A stretch of 33,700 nt of DNA from Lactobacillaceae bacterium (GCA_031289615.1 JAITPD010000055.1:1-33700); one strand, 5' to 3'. Numbered from the stretch's first letter, positions 16,836-25,057 are shown. Notes: generated by a model not told the origin, from the sequence alone. Numbers and translations: made by a program.

Positions 16836-16986
16836 AATTATTTCCTAACTCCCTAAGAATCATTATATACATAGGATAACATATTTAAAGGCCAAAGTTG
16901 CTAATCAGTCGGTAAAATAACATGTCCAAAATCGGCATTTATTCCTTGTTTCGTAGCCGTTTACTAGCAAACTATGTGGGTTGAAA

Positions 16987-17172
16987 AACACTTTGGTGAT
17001 TTTTCACTTGCGTGATGAATTTTAGATAATAATAGTAAGTGGCGACACGGTCCCATTCGACTTTTAATTTCGGTAAACCGAAATTTAGTCAAATTGGTGC
17101 CGCTACCTCGCTTGGTCACCTACTATCATTATCTAAAATTCACCACGCTTTCAATAAAATTACCAAAGTGTT
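16987..17172 (+). repeat. element B, copy 2
   Basis: Terminal repeats aacactttggtgatt and aattaccaaagtgtt match at 14 of 15 positions. Inner arms aatagtaagtgg/cacctactatc and ggcgacacggtcccattcga/tcaaattggtgccgc pair. The apical hairpin here is AATTTCGG-taaa-CCGAAATT, a different but perfectly paired sequence compared with other B copies. No gene is seen between this element and the DUF975 gene. Confidence 0.88.
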
Positions 17173-17181
17173 TACTTTTGC

Positions 17182-17344
17182 ACTCAGCGGAGCGATTCTG
17201 TCGTCGGATGACCAGCCCTTGCCGAATCTAGACGAACACTTTTCACGCGTGCTTTAGCGCCGTGAAATTGGCGAATTATTTCGCCATTCGGCATGAATCG
17301 TGCAGGGCAAATCCGAACGTAAAGAATCTTTAGCGAAGCTGAGT
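17182..17344 (-). repeat. element A, copy 4 (reverse orientation)
   Basis: From actcagcggagcgattctgt to ctttagcgaagctgagt, 10 bp after element B copy 2. Its first apical hairpin is ggcgaa-ataa-ttcgcc rather than the usual ggcaaa-ataa-tttgcc: a paired change in both arms. Confidence 0.9.
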
Positions 17345-17349
17345 AAAAC

Positions 17350-17375
17350 TCAAGTGAAAAATGACCAAGGTATTT
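17350..17375 (-). repeat. isolated element B end
   Basis: caagtgaaaaatgaccaagg is the inverse of the ggtcatttttcacttg left end seen in full B copies. Here it follows A copy 4, so A is bracketed by a full B on one side and an inverted B end on the other. Confidence 0.7.
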
Positions 17376-17380
17376 CAGAT

Positions 17381-17407
17381 AAAAATGGTTCGACTATTAT
17401 TCGAACA
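17381..17407 (-). terminator. probable terminator of the peptide transporter gene
   Basis: GTTCGA-ataatag-TCGAAC followed by CATTTTT on the minus strand, about 40 bp after the transporter stop. The stem is short, so moderate confidence. Confidence 0.6.
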
Positions 17408-17445
17408 AATTCCGAACGTCAGCCAAACCAATATATTATTTAAAT

Positions 17446-18894
17446 TTATTGCACGCCATCCATCAAGCGCTTCACAATTTTAACCATGAAGAGCATTAAG
17501 ATACCCAAGATGACTGCAGCACCTCCAAAGCCCATAAAGTACGTTACCTCGGTTTTTGGAGTGTACAAACCAACGAACTGCGCGTTCAAGGCCGAACCAA
17601 CTGCTGAGGCCAAGAACCACATTGACATCATTTGTGAAGTAAAGACTTTTGGTGCCAGCTTGGTCGTCACAGACAAGCCAACCGGTGAGATCAACATTTC
17701 TCCAACGATAATCAAAGCCCATGAACCCAAGAGCCACAATGGCGAGACGCGACCTGCTGTCCCCCAGAGTGATCCTGGAATTGCGAGGAGTAAAAATGAA
17801 ACCCCCGCAAACATTAATCCAACGGCAAACTTCAACGGGGAAGATGGGGCGTTTTTTGTCCACTTGGTCCACATCCACGCAAAGAATGGCGTGTACAACA
17901 TAATGAAGAATGGGTTCAATGATTGGAACCACGCTGCTGGGAACCAAGATGTATCTGTCCGGTTAGCGGCGAATGTTGCCAAAACGACGGATCCTTGTTC
18001 TTCTAGGGCCCAGAATAAGACAGCCCCTAAGAAGAGCGGAATATATGCAAGGACCCGCGAGCGTTCTTGCTTTGAAACCTTAGACGAGGTGATCATTTGT
18101 ACAAAGTATGCAAGCGGAACCAACACGGCAATCACCGTTAACAAATTAATGAAGTCAGAAATATCATTCCACCCCATCAAAAACATCAACCAGACCACCA
18201 AGCCAAAGACCACCAGTGCAATCACTGTTCGGAAAACCAATGGCTTCACTTCTTCAGCCTGCAATGGATCAGTTGGATACAAAGCATCTGTTGGCAAATC
18301 TTTTTTACCACCAAAGTAATATTGGATTAACCCAAAGAACATTCCAATCGCAGCCAAACCAAAGGCCGCGTGGAATCCAACCGTTTTTTGCGTCCATCCA
18401 ACCAACAATGGGGCAAAAAATGAGCCAACATTAATTCCAAATACGAAGATCGAAAATCCAGCATCACGTCTGCGATCGTTTACACTATAGAGTGAACCGA
18501 CCAATGACGAAACGTTTGGCTTCAAAAGCCCCGTTCCAATAATAATCAACGCAATCGATGTAAATAGGGCAGTAGCTCCAAAGGGCATTGCTAAGACGAT
18601 ATGCCCAAACATGATGAAGACTCCACCAATGAAAACAGCTTTTCGTGATCCAATCAATCTGTCGGCGATAAATCCGCCCAACGAACCTGATAGATAAACC
18701 ATTGATGCATAAATCGCCATCACAGACGCTGCAACCGCCCGTGTAATGTGCAAGTCACCGCTCGCAATCAACGCCCACATATAGTACAACAGGATAGCTC
18801 GCATACCGTAGTACGAGAACCGCTCCCACATTTCGGTCCCAAATAATGTCGCGAGACCCCACGGCTGTCCTAAAAATTTCTTTTCTGTGTTCAC
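17446..18894 (-). CDS. dtpT: POT/PTR family di-/tripeptide:proton symporter
   Basis: Imports di- and tripeptides with protons. The 482-aa protein has the 12-14 span layout of bacterial POT carriers. The ExxER proton-coupling motif is [10 protein letters not shown] (21-30), and the PTR2 signature segment is [17 protein letters not shown] followed by [20 protein letters not shown]. It starts with GTG (18894) preceded by AGGAG at proper distance. It has its own promoter (18949-18977) and terminator (17381-17407). It complements amino-acid auxotrophies usual in LAB. Confidence 0.95.
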   Translation of the reverse strand: MNTEKKFLGQPWGLATLFGTEMWERFSYYGMRAILLYYMWALIASGDLHITRAVAASVMAIYASMVYLSGSLGGFIADRLIGSRKAVFIGGVFIMFGHIVLAMPFGATALFTSIALIIIGTGLLKPNVSSLVGSLYSVNDRRRDAGFSIFVFGINVGSFFAPLLVGWTQKTVGFHAAFGLAAIGMFFGLIQYYFGGKKDLPTDALYPTDPLQAEEVKPLVFRTVIALVVFGLVVWLMFLMGWNDISDFINLLTVIAVLVPLAYFVQMITSSKVSKQERSRVLAYIPLFLGAVLFWALEEQGSVVLATFAANRTDTSWFPAAWFQSLNPFFIMLYTPFFAWMWTKWTKNAPSSPLKFAVGLMFAGVSFLLLAIPGSLWGTAGRVSPLWLLGSWALIIVGEMLISPVGLSVTTKLAPKVFTSQMMSMWFLASAVGSALNAQFVGLYTPKTEVTYFMGFGGAAVILGILMLFMVKIVKRLMDGVQ

Positions 18895-18948
18895 AATACG
18901 CTCCTAAATTTCTCACTAAAAGTATGTAAATAATTCTACAATACATCA

Positions 18949-18977
18949 ATATTAGCAGTAAATGGCGAATGTTACAA
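18949..18977 (-). promoter_or_regulatory. promoter of dtpT
   Basis: TTGTAA (18972-18977), 17-bp spacer, TAATAT (18949-18954) on the minus strand; leader of about 50 nt. Confidence 0.6.
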
Positions 18978-19046
18978 GTTTTTTTCAAAATTAAAGGACA
19001 AGAATGCCTGTACATAGGCATTGTTTTAATAATCTTATATATTTCC

Positions 19047-19093
19047 GTCATCCGACGACAAAATCACTTCGCCGATAAACAAAGGCCAATATT
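19047..19093 (+). repeat. element A remnant (right end only)
   Basis: gtcatccgacgacaaaatcacttcgccgataaacaaaggccaatatt aligns with the right end of full A copies, including the outer caaaggcaatat extension seen in copy 1, with a few substitutions. The rest of the element is missing. Confidence 0.75.
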
Positions 19094-19150
19094 ATTCTAC
19101 GTTTAATTTGAATTAACTGATACATCATACTTGATTAGTTACGATACGAC

Positions 19151-19181
19151 AAAAAAGCACCAGAATTAACTGATGCTTTGG
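19151..19181 (-). terminator. terminator of the tRNA operon
   Basis: AAAGCATCAG-ttaatt-CTGGTGCTTT (10-bp stem with one G-T pair) followed by TTTTGTC on the minus strand, just after tRNA-Gln. Confidence 0.85.
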
Positions 19182-19185
19182 TTAG

Positions 19186-19257
19186 CTGGGGTAGTAGGAA
19201 TCGAACCTACGCTACATGGTACCAAAAACCACTGCCTTACCGCTTGGCTATACCCCA
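19186..19257 (-). tRNA. tRNA-Gln (anticodon TTG)
   Basis: Acceptor arms TGGGGTA and TACCCCA, D-arm AGCCAAGCGGTAAGGC, anticodon loop TTTTGGT giving TTG, and T-arm GTAGGTTCGAATCCTAC. CCA is not encoded. It is second in a two-tRNA unit, 5 bp after the CCA of tRNA-Tyr. Confidence 0.95.
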
Positions 19258-19261
19258 ATCA

Positions 19262-19347
19262 TGGTGGGGGGTAAAGGATTCGAACCTTTGAACCCGAAGG
19301 AATGGATTTACAGTCCACCGCGTTTGACCAGACTTCGCTAACCCCCC
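19262..19347 (-). tRNA. tRNA-Tyr (anticodon GTA), CCA encoded
   Basis: Acceptor GGGGGGT pairs with ACCCCCC, followed by A and an encoded CCA. The anticodon stem-loop GGACTGTAAATCC gives GTA. A long variable arm (ATTCCTTCGGGTTC region) is expected for Tyr, and the T-loop GTTCGAATC is present. Confidence 0.95.
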
Positions 19348-19382
19348 GATACCGTTGAATAATTAATCATCAACAAGATAAT

Positions 19383-19411
19383 ATAATACAGGCAATCTAA
19401 TCGTTTGTCAA
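19383..19411 (-). promoter_or_regulatory. promoter of the tRNA-Tyr/tRNA-Gln unit
   Basis: TTGACA (19406-19411), a 17-bp spacer and TATTAT (19383-19388) on the minus strand. The -35 lies inside the last codons of the metallophosphoesterase gene. Confidence 0.8.
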
Positions 19412-20218
19412 CACTTTATAGTGAAGTTTATTTATCCAACTTTCAATAAAGGTTTCACCCGTCCACTCTTTGATCCGAGCCCGTTGATAACCAACGCTGA
19501 CATTATCATATTTGACGCCATTTATCTCACGAGTTGGCAACGTCATATGCACGTGACCATAGTAAACATTTTCCAGATTTGAATACTGCGAATACAGCTC
19601 TGCATAGCGCTTAGATCCCATTACCCCGTTCACCATGAGCCAGCGATCATCAAAATCAGGATAACGTAAATCTAAACCATGTGGCGCAAAATGCTGAATG
19701 ACTAATGCGCGTTTGCCCTCTTCCACGGCCTGATCAAGTTGCGCTTGCAGCTGTTGTAAACTCAAGTCGGCGCGTTCTGGATCTGTCATTGGTTGCTCGA
19801 TTACCCGGTCAAAATAAAGTCCACGTTTAAATTGTGCAACGCCATCCTTCTCAGGACCACTAGCAAACGAATAATCATACCAACCATTGTTGCCGATAAT
19901 CCGCAGATCGTCCACGTCTAACACTTGGTTATGCAGGTATAAGGGACTGAGATTCGATTCAAGTTCGTCAAAAGTGACATCCCGGCCCATATCATGATTG
20001 CCAGCAATAAAACGCACTGTTGTCTCTGAGCCCAAAGCTGTTTGCAGTCTTTCAGCATAATTCAATGTCTTTGCAAAACTGTTAAACATGTCCCCTGCAA
20101 TAAGGTAAACATCAACATGCTGTTCGTTTAAATATTCAGCCTGACGCGCCAAAACTTCATCAAGATCCAAGCGATTAACGTCAATGTGATTATCACTACT
20201 AATTGCAATTTTAGTCAT
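19397..20218 (-). CDS. calcineurin-like metallophosphoesterase
   Basis: Two-metal phosphoesterase of 273 aa. All five family motifs are present: SSDNHID at the N terminus (a D-N-H variant of DxH), GDMF, GNHD, VIQHFAPH and YGHVH. It resembles LAB metallophosphoesterases of unknown substrate. The gene starts 23 bp after the MFS stop with an SD (AAAGGAGCCC region) and is probably co-transcribed with it. No transport-coupled substrate can be deduced. Confidence 0.88.
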   Translation of the reverse strand: MTKIAISSDNHIDVNRLDLDEVLARQAEYLNEQHVDVYLIAGDMFNSFAKTLNYAERLQTALGSETTVRFIAGNHDMGRDVTFDELESNLSPLYLHNQVLDVDDLRIIGNNGWYDYSFASGPEKDGVAQFKRGLYFDRVIEQPMTDPERADLSLQQLQAQLDQAVEEGKRALVIQHFAPHGLDLRYPDFDDRWLMVNGVMGSKRYAELYSQYSNLENVYYGHVHMTLPTREINGVKYDNVSVGYQRARIKEWTGETFIESWINKLHYKVLTND

Positions 20219-20241
20219 CAGGGCTCCTTTATATAAATTAA

Positions 20242-21480
20242 TTATTCCACAAACCCAGCAAATTGAGCTGGCATCTTAGCAGCTTTAACCGTTGACCATG
20301 CCGCAAACAACGTGAGTAAAATCATCACAATCACCATTCCCCATGCGCCGGTAAAATGCGAAAGACTGACCATCAAGCTCGAGACCACCATTCCAGCTGG
20401 ACGTGACGCTGAGAATGCTCCAGAGTACGCACCAATTTTAGCAGGATTCATTAAATTTGCGCGAATTGTTTGCCCTGGAGCCACACCAATCATCTCGCCT
20501 ACTGTGAACACAATCGTTGCAATGATCGAGGGCCAAAACGACTGGACTAGAAACGAAACCGCAAATCCAAATCCTTGCAACATGATTCCTACTGTAAATG
20601 CCCGCTTCAAATCAAAACGATTTGCAATGCGTGTGATTATGCCAAAAACCGTCACAACCATCATCGTGTTTAAGACCATCATAATCGACAGCATTCGTTG
20701 CCCATATACGTCTATTCCAAACAAGCGCGTCGGCATAAATGATTCGCCCAAATGTGTTGCTAGATAATAATCTGGTTGATTCATAATGGTACTCGCCGCA
20801 ATAGCTCCCAAAAGGAACAGCATGAATCGCCGGTCACTTAAAACTTCTACGTATGCTTTGATTCCATCCAAAAATGTTGTCGTCTGAGCTTCCCCTTGTT
20901 CTGGAAAAAAAGTTTCACGCATTCCCAGCCAAACAATTACAGCGTTAATAAGTGCAACAACGACTAGGCCCAGCAACAATTCAAATAGGTAATCTCTAAA
21001 GAACCAGCCACCAATTGCAGCGCCGATCATCACGCCAATATTGATAATCCAATAAATCAATGCGAATACGAAATTCCGGTTCTCTTTGGTTGAAGCATCA
21101 ATCATCATCGCCTGGTCAGCTGGATCAGCAAATGCCGCCCCGACCGCCGCCAAGAAAAATCCTAGATACGTAATGTAATGGTTCACAAGCCATGGCGAAT
21201 TAACGAACATCGCAATCGCATAACCAGTAATCATCATTCCAGCGGCAATCAACATGATTGGTTTGCGCCCAATTTTATCTGCTAAATATCCACCGATTAA
21301 CCCTGCAAAAAAGCCAGAAGCAGCAATCACTAAGAGTAAGATACCCGTGATTAGAGCACCAAAATAGCGCACATAATAAATCGTCATGTTGGGGCCAACA
21401 GCGCTACCTAAAAGGACCGTCAGAAAAACGGTTAGCGAACGTAATTTTAAATTGCGATCAAACGCCATGAATTCTTGCAT
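20242..21480 (-). CDS. MFS transporter, 12-span drug/solute exporter type
   Basis: Membrane carrier of 412 aa with about 12 hydrophobic segments. The MFS loop 2-3 motif is GGYLADKIGRKPIM, and loop 8-9 carries TRIANRFDLKRAF. It lacks anything that fixes the substrate; the general look is that of a multidrug or efflux-type MFS. A plausible promoter is TTGATA (21521-21526), 18-bp spacer, TTATAT (21497-21502). It forms a two-gene unit with the metallophosphoesterase. Confidence 0.85.
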   Translation of the reverse strand: MQEFMAFDRNLKLRSLTVFLTVLLGSAVGPNMTIYYVRYFGALITGILLLVIAASGFFAGLIGGYLADKIGRKPIMLIAAGMMITGYAIAMFVNSPWLVNHYITYLGFFLAAVGAAFADPADQAMMIDASTKENRNFVFALIYWIINIGVMIGAAIGGWFFRDYLFELLLGLVVVALINAVIVWLGMRETFFPEQGEAQTTTFLDGIKAYVEVLSDRRFMLFLLGAIAASTIMNQPDYYLATHLGESFMPTRLFGIDVYGQRMLSIMMVLNTMMVVTVFGIITRIANRFDLKRAFTVGIMLQGFGFAVSFLVQSFWPSIIATIVFTVGEMIGVAPGQTIRANLMNPAKIGAYSGAFSASRPAGMVVSSLMVSLSHFTGAWGMVIVMILLTLFAAWSTVKAAKMPAQFAGFVE

Positions 21481-21496
21481 GTTTTTCTCGTTCCTA

Positions 21497-21526
21497 ATAT
21501 AAGTAGTTTAACGCATAGTATATCAA
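21497..21526 (-). promoter_or_regulatory. promoter of the MFS-phosphoesterase unit
   Basis: TTGATA, 18-bp spacer, TTATAT on the minus strand. The -35 directly follows the T run of the terminator at 21526-21556. Confidence 0.55.
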
Positions 21527-21556
21527 AAAAGCGCTAAAAAGGCGCCTTTTGGATTG
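21526..21556 (-). terminator. terminator downstream of the dacA-like operon
   Basis: AAAAGGCGC and GCGCTTTT arms around a T-rich loop, then TTTTTTG on the minus strand. It lies about 420 bp after the DacA-like stop, beyond elements A and B, which would therefore be transcribed in the 3' region of that operon. Confidence 0.6.
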
Positions 21557-21584
21557 AATAATTAATTACTGTCCTAGTATTATG

Positions 21585-21766
21585 AAACTATTTGGTCATT
21601 TTTCACTTGCGTGGTGACTTTTCAATGAAGATAGTAAGTGGCGACACGGTCCCATTCGACTATACGTTTTTACAAAACGAGTCGAATTGGTGCCGCTACC
21701 TCGCGTAATCACCTACTATCATCATCTCAATCCACCACGCCTTTAATAAAATGACCCCGGTGTTTC
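21585..21766 (+). repeat. element B, copy 3
   Basis: Terminal repeats aaactatttggtcatttt and ataaaatgaccccggtgttt. The apical hairpin is CGTTTT-tac-AAAACG, while other copies have CATTTT/AAAATG. Inner arms gatagtaagtgg and cacctactatc are conserved. Confidence 0.88.
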
Positions 21767-21771
21767 ATCAA

Positions 21772-21966
21772 AATATTGCACTTGGATTGATCAGCGGAGC
21801 GATTCTGTCGTCGGATGACCAGTCCTTGCCGAATCGAGGCGAACCTTTTCACGAGTGCTTTAGCGCCGTGGAAATGGCAAATTATTTTGCCATTCGCCAT
21901 GACTCGTGCAGGGCAAATCCGAAACGTAAAGAATCTTTAGCGAAGCTGATCAACAAAGCACAACTT
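21772..21966 (-). repeat. element A, copy 5 (reverse orientation)
   Basis: Outer inverted repeat atattgcacttggattgatcag against ctgatcaacaaagcacaact. Core conserved, with hairpins atggcaaattattttgccat and tcacgagtgctttagcgccgtg. It ends only 6 bp after the DacA-like stop codon. Confidence 0.9.
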
Positions 21967-21972
21967 ATACGC

Positions 21973-23235
21973 TTATTTTCCTTCAGCATCCTCTGAATTA
22001 CCAAACCAATTTTGAATCGACTGCCAAAACATCATAATTGAATTAACGCGCTTAACATTGTTTCTCATCACCAACGAAACACGTGGCGGATCCTCAATAT
22101 TGTCGTTCAGATTCTTAGTTTCCGTGCTATTTTTCCCTTGAATATAAACCATTTCATTGCGATCAACCGCTTCACCCGCCGTCAATGGCGCCGAAAGATT
22201 TAGAATCGGCCGCATCAATACCGTGACATCCTTGTTCGTGATAGCCCAGGGTGCAAACAAAGAAGTCGCAACTTGGGTTTCAATAGTCTGCTTCCCAGCT
22301 TTAATTGCATTTTGTACCGAAATCTTACCAACCGCCTTATGCGCAGGTAAAGTCACCACATGAATTTTGTCATTGATTGCGTTTAAAATATTTACCGCTG
22401 AATCAAAAACACTACCACCATCGTCATTTGCGACCAACACTGCGACCTTCCGTCCGTGGAGCGTCGTAATTGTATCCAAGATCATCCCCGTATTATTCGG
22501 CATGATTCCAACTGCTAGACCTTCAAACTTATAATCTGTCTTCCGAGTCAGAAGTTCATTTTGGTTTTCAATCGTGATTGGCCCGTTTGCAGAAGGAACC
22601 TCCGCCTTAACCAAGTTCGCAATTTTCATTACTTCCGGAAATTCGTTAACCAAATGACGCACTAAAATCGCCATCTCACGCAAAGACAGTTCGTTGTGCG
22701 CTTCTGTCACTGCTCCGGTCGTCGAATCAACAGCTCCAGGATAAAAATCAGTCCCGTGAATACCCCATTCGGCCATTTGATCATTCATTTTAACCGCAAA
22801 ACCTTCTGAAGAACCTTGCAAAAGGCGCGCAAAAACAACTTGAGCTAGGGCTGAGCGTTGCAAAAACATTTGCGTCAATAATTGCTCAACCGTCACCTTT
22901 TGGCCTTCCTTTAAAGGAATTGGTGTATGCACTGTATCATTGCTGAACGCAGCTTCTTGTGCATTAATGGTAATACGATCTGAACGTTTAAACTGTTTTT
23001 CTTTAATCGCTTGCAATACCAAATAAGTCGTCAGAATCTTTGAAGCTGGCGCGACTTGAACTCGGGTTCCACCATCTTGATCTAAAATCACTTGTCCGGT
23101 TTTTAAATCAACTACCAATGCAGAGCTGATTCCATCAATTTTTTCATCTAAAACCGCCGCATGGGCCGTCGTTACTGAGGGTAAAACAATTATCAAGGTG
23201 AGAAACGTCAACATAATTTTTTTAACTGTTGGCAT
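21973..23235 (-). CDS. DacA-like (S11/PBP5 family) protein with all catalytic motifs altered
   Basis: By fold this is a low-molecular-weight penicillin-binding protein: a signal peptide ending AHA (about residue 26), the S11 domain, a PBP5_C-like beta domain (about 290-390) and a C-terminal amphipathic anchor (IMMFWQSIQNWFG). The 420 aa are normal. Its catalytic motifs are changed: where PBP5 has SxxK it reads PASK (63-66, Lys66 kept, nucleophile position Pro), where PBP5 has SxN it reads LQRSALA (SxN absent, about 127-130), and KTG is AVG (241-243). So D,D-carboxypeptidase activity is unlikely. It follows the histidine kinase by 25 bp and has SD AAAGGAAC. It may be a structural or sensory pseudoenzyme. 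Frame is intact, so this is not a broken gene. Confidence 0.85.
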   Translation of the reverse strand: MPTVKKIMLTFLTLIIVLPSVTTAHAAVLDEKIDGISSALVVDLKTGQVILDQDGGTRVQVAPASKILTTYLVLQAIKEKQFKRSDRITINAQEAAFSNDTVHTPIPLKEGQKVTVEQLLTQMFLQRSALAQVVFARLLQGSSEGFAVKMNDQMAEWGIHGTDFYPGAVDSTTGAVTEAHNELSLREMAILVRHLVNEFPEVMKIANLVKAEVPSANGPITIENQNELLTRKTDYKFEGLAVGIMPNNTGMILDTITTLHGRKVAVLVANDDGGSVFDSAVNILNAINDKIHVVTLPAHKAVGKISVQNAIKAGKQTIETQVATSLFAPWAITNKDVTVLMRPILNLSAPLTAGEAVDRNEMVYIQGKNSTETKNLNDNIEDPPRVSLVMRNNVKRVNSIMMFWQSIQNWFGNSEDAEGK

Positions 23236-23260
23236 ATAAAAGGGTTCCTTTACTTTTCGT

Positions 23261-24361
23261 CTAGCTCTCAGGCTGGAGCGGCAGGTGAATTACAAAACTA
23301 GTCAATGCATCATTTGATTCAACACGAACGCTGCCGCCATGTCCCTCTACAATGCCGCTAACAATTGCGAGGCCTAATCCAGAACCACCAGTGTTGAGAT
23401 TACGAGAATTTTCAACACGATAGAAACGGTCAAACACCCGATCAAGAGCTTCATCCGGAATACGCTTTCCATTATTTTCAACGCGAACTTCAGCAATATT
23501 ATCAGGTAAAACATGTGCCTTCAGGCGAATAAACGTTGCGCCTTCACCATACTTGAAAGCATTTGAAATCAAATTCATAAAGACGCGAGCCAATCGGTTT
23601 TGATCACCCATCATTTCGATTGAAGCTGGTTCAGTAATCGCGCTAACAGAAATCCCGTTTTGCTTTGATTCTAACTCATAATTAACCGCGAGTTGGTTCA
23701 ACATCGCTGACAAATCAAGAGGCGCCATGTGCAGTTGCATCTTAAAGTCGCTACCGTTGACCTGTACATACTCGTACAAATCCTCAACCAACGTCCGCAT
23801 ATGCTCGGCCTTGTCAAATGCAATTCCAATATACTTTTCTGTATTTTTAGTACTGCTGTCCATCTTGACCAAACCAAGATACCCGATTAGCGCCGTCAAT
23901 GGTGTCCGCAAGTCATGTGAAATATTTCCAATCATCTCATCCTTTGACTTCTCAATGGCTTTACCTTGAATCTCGGCCACTTGTGCCGCTTCAAAGACCC
24001 CGTTGATACTAGTCACCAAAGGACGCATCCGCCGAGACTTGGTGTTGACTGACAATGTTTGCGTGTCTCTATCAAACACGTGTTCGCTCATCTGCGTAAC
24101 TTCTTCTGTAATCAGATTCAAAATGGCATGCTCAAAAACCGTATAAATCGTCCAAATCCAAATCACAATCGTGCCGGCCAAGATAATCCCAACATAAACA
24201 GTTTGATTAAGCCACATCCATTGAATTTCTTTGAGCCAATTTGCGGTATGCCAAGCAGGCTGAATTACCAAAATCGCACCAATCGCCATAAAGATTAAAA
24301 GCACGGCTGCAATCACTGCTTTGACAATAATTAATAACCAATCCAACGCTTTTAATTTCAT
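23261..24361 (-). CDS. sensor histidine kinase, VanS-like
   Basis: Membrane kinase of 366 aa with two N-terminal spans (about 9-33 and 54-76) separated by only about 20 residues, so the extracellular sensor loop is tiny. HisKA contains ISHDLRTPLTALIGYLGLV with phospho-His149. The ATPase domain has an N box (MNLISNAFKYGEG) and the glycine-rich GGSGLGLAIVSGIVEGHGG. The H box resembles VanS/SphS-type kinases. It begins 6 bp after the response regulator and is followed by the DacA-like gene, so a cell-wall stress signal is likely but inferred. Confidence 0.88.
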   Translation of the reverse strand: MKLKALDWLLIIVKAVIAAVLLIFMAIGAILVIQPAWHTANWLKEIQWMWLNQTVYVGIILAGTIVIWIWTIYTVFEHAILNLITEEVTQMSEHVFDRDTQTLSVNTKSRRMRPLVTSINGVFEAAQVAEIQGKAIEKSKDEMIGNISHDLRTPLTALIGYLGLVKMDSSTKNTEKYIGIAFDKAEHMRTLVEDLYEYVQVNGSDFKMQLHMAPLDLSAMLNQLAVNYELESKQNGISVSAITEPASIEMMGDQNRLARVFMNLISNAFKYGEGATFIRLKAHVLPDNIAEVRVENNGKRIPDEALDRVFDRFYRVENSRNLNTGGSGLGLAIVSGIVEGHGGSVRVESNDALTSFVIHLPLQPES

Positions 24362-24367
24362 AATATT

Positions 24368-25057
24368 TTACAAAACCTCGATTTTGTACCCAACTCCCCA
24401 AACCGTTTGTACAACTTGGTTTCCGCCAGTAGCTTCATCTAATTTATCACGAAGGTGTGACACGTGCACCATGACAGTTTTTGCACTAACCACGGATTCT
24501 TGTTGCCAAACCCGTTCGAAAATATCATCCGCGCTAAACACGCGATTTGGATGTGAAGCAAGCAAATACAAAATGCCAAACTCAAGCGCCGTCAAATTCA
24601 CTTCTGAACCATCAGCCGTCCGAACTTCGTGGCTATCTTTATTGATCGTCAAAGGTCCAATGTCCAAAACTTCAGGAATATTTTGTTGAACACCATTTTG
24701 AGAACGACGCAGCAACGCCTTGATTCGCGCCATTACTTCCAAAGGATTGAAAGGTTTTGTAACGTAATCGTCCGCTCCGGTAATCAATCCTTGAATCTTG
24801 TCCATTGCTCCAGACTTAGCTGAAACCATCAAAATTGGAACTGGATTGTCTTTTCGAACTTCCTTGACGACTTCTGTTCCGTTCATTTCAGGCATCATGA
24901 TGTCCAAAACAACCAAACCAATATCAGGATTAGTCCGCAACTTCATCAAGGCTTCCTTACCATCATAAGCAATGACTGGCTCGTAGCCTTCATTTTTAAC
25001 GTAAATCTCAAGCAATTCTGCAATTTCGTGGTCATCGTCAACAATTAAAATCTTCAT
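24368..25057 (-). CDS. OmpR-family response regulator, VanR-like
   Basis: A 229-aa two-domain regulator. The receiver has Asp8-Asp9, phospho-acceptor Asp52 (VLDIMMPEMNG), Ser79 and Lys101 (TKPF). The C-terminal winged helix (about 130-229) ends in TVMVHVSHLRDKLDEATGGN and VWGVGYKIE. The opening KILIVDDDHEIAELLEIYVKNEGY and the ending VWGVGYKIE are close in pattern to VanR. It pairs with the kinase downstream. The gap of 38 bp from the DUF1129 gene allows co-transcription from that gene. Confidence 0.92.
   Translation of the reverse strand: MKILIVDDDHEIAELLEIYVKNEGYEPVIAYDGKEALMKLRTNPDIGLVVLDIMMPEMNGTEVVKEVRKDNPVPILMVSAKSGAMDKIQGLITGADDYVTKPFNPLEVMARIKALLRRSQNGVQQNIPEVLDIGPLTINKDSHEVRTADGSEVNLTALEFGILYLLASHPNRVFSADDIFERVWQQESVVSAKTVMVHVSHLRDKLDEATGGNQVVQTVWGVGYKIEVL

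Noticed and set aside
16836-16986. Riboswitch upstream of the DUF975 gene
   Set aside because: No known riboswitch core or terminator/antiterminator pair could be recognised; only a weak promoter was seen.
17486-18319. Plus-strand 277-codon ORF opposite the peptide transporter
   Set aside because: Its composition (many Lys, Thr, Pro, Asn) is that of an antisense shadow of a hydrophobic membrane protein, and the transporter on the other strand is certain.
19007-19030. Hairpin AATGCCT-gtacat-AGGCATT as a terminator
   Set aside because: The T-rich side is on the plus strand where no gene ends, and on the minus strand no T run follows; it could be a leftover or a stem of unknown role.
21640-21710. 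T-box-like sequence (ggtgccgctacctcgc) inside element B
   Set aside because: The resemblance to the T-box antiterminator core is partial, there is no specifier stem, no following terminator and no amino-acid gene directly downstream; the same sequence recurs in four unrelated intergenic places.
21973-23235. DacA-like gene as a pseudogene
   Set aside because: The frame is uninterrupted over 420 codons with a good SD, signal peptide and C-terminal anchor, so loss of catalytic motifs is better read as a change of function.
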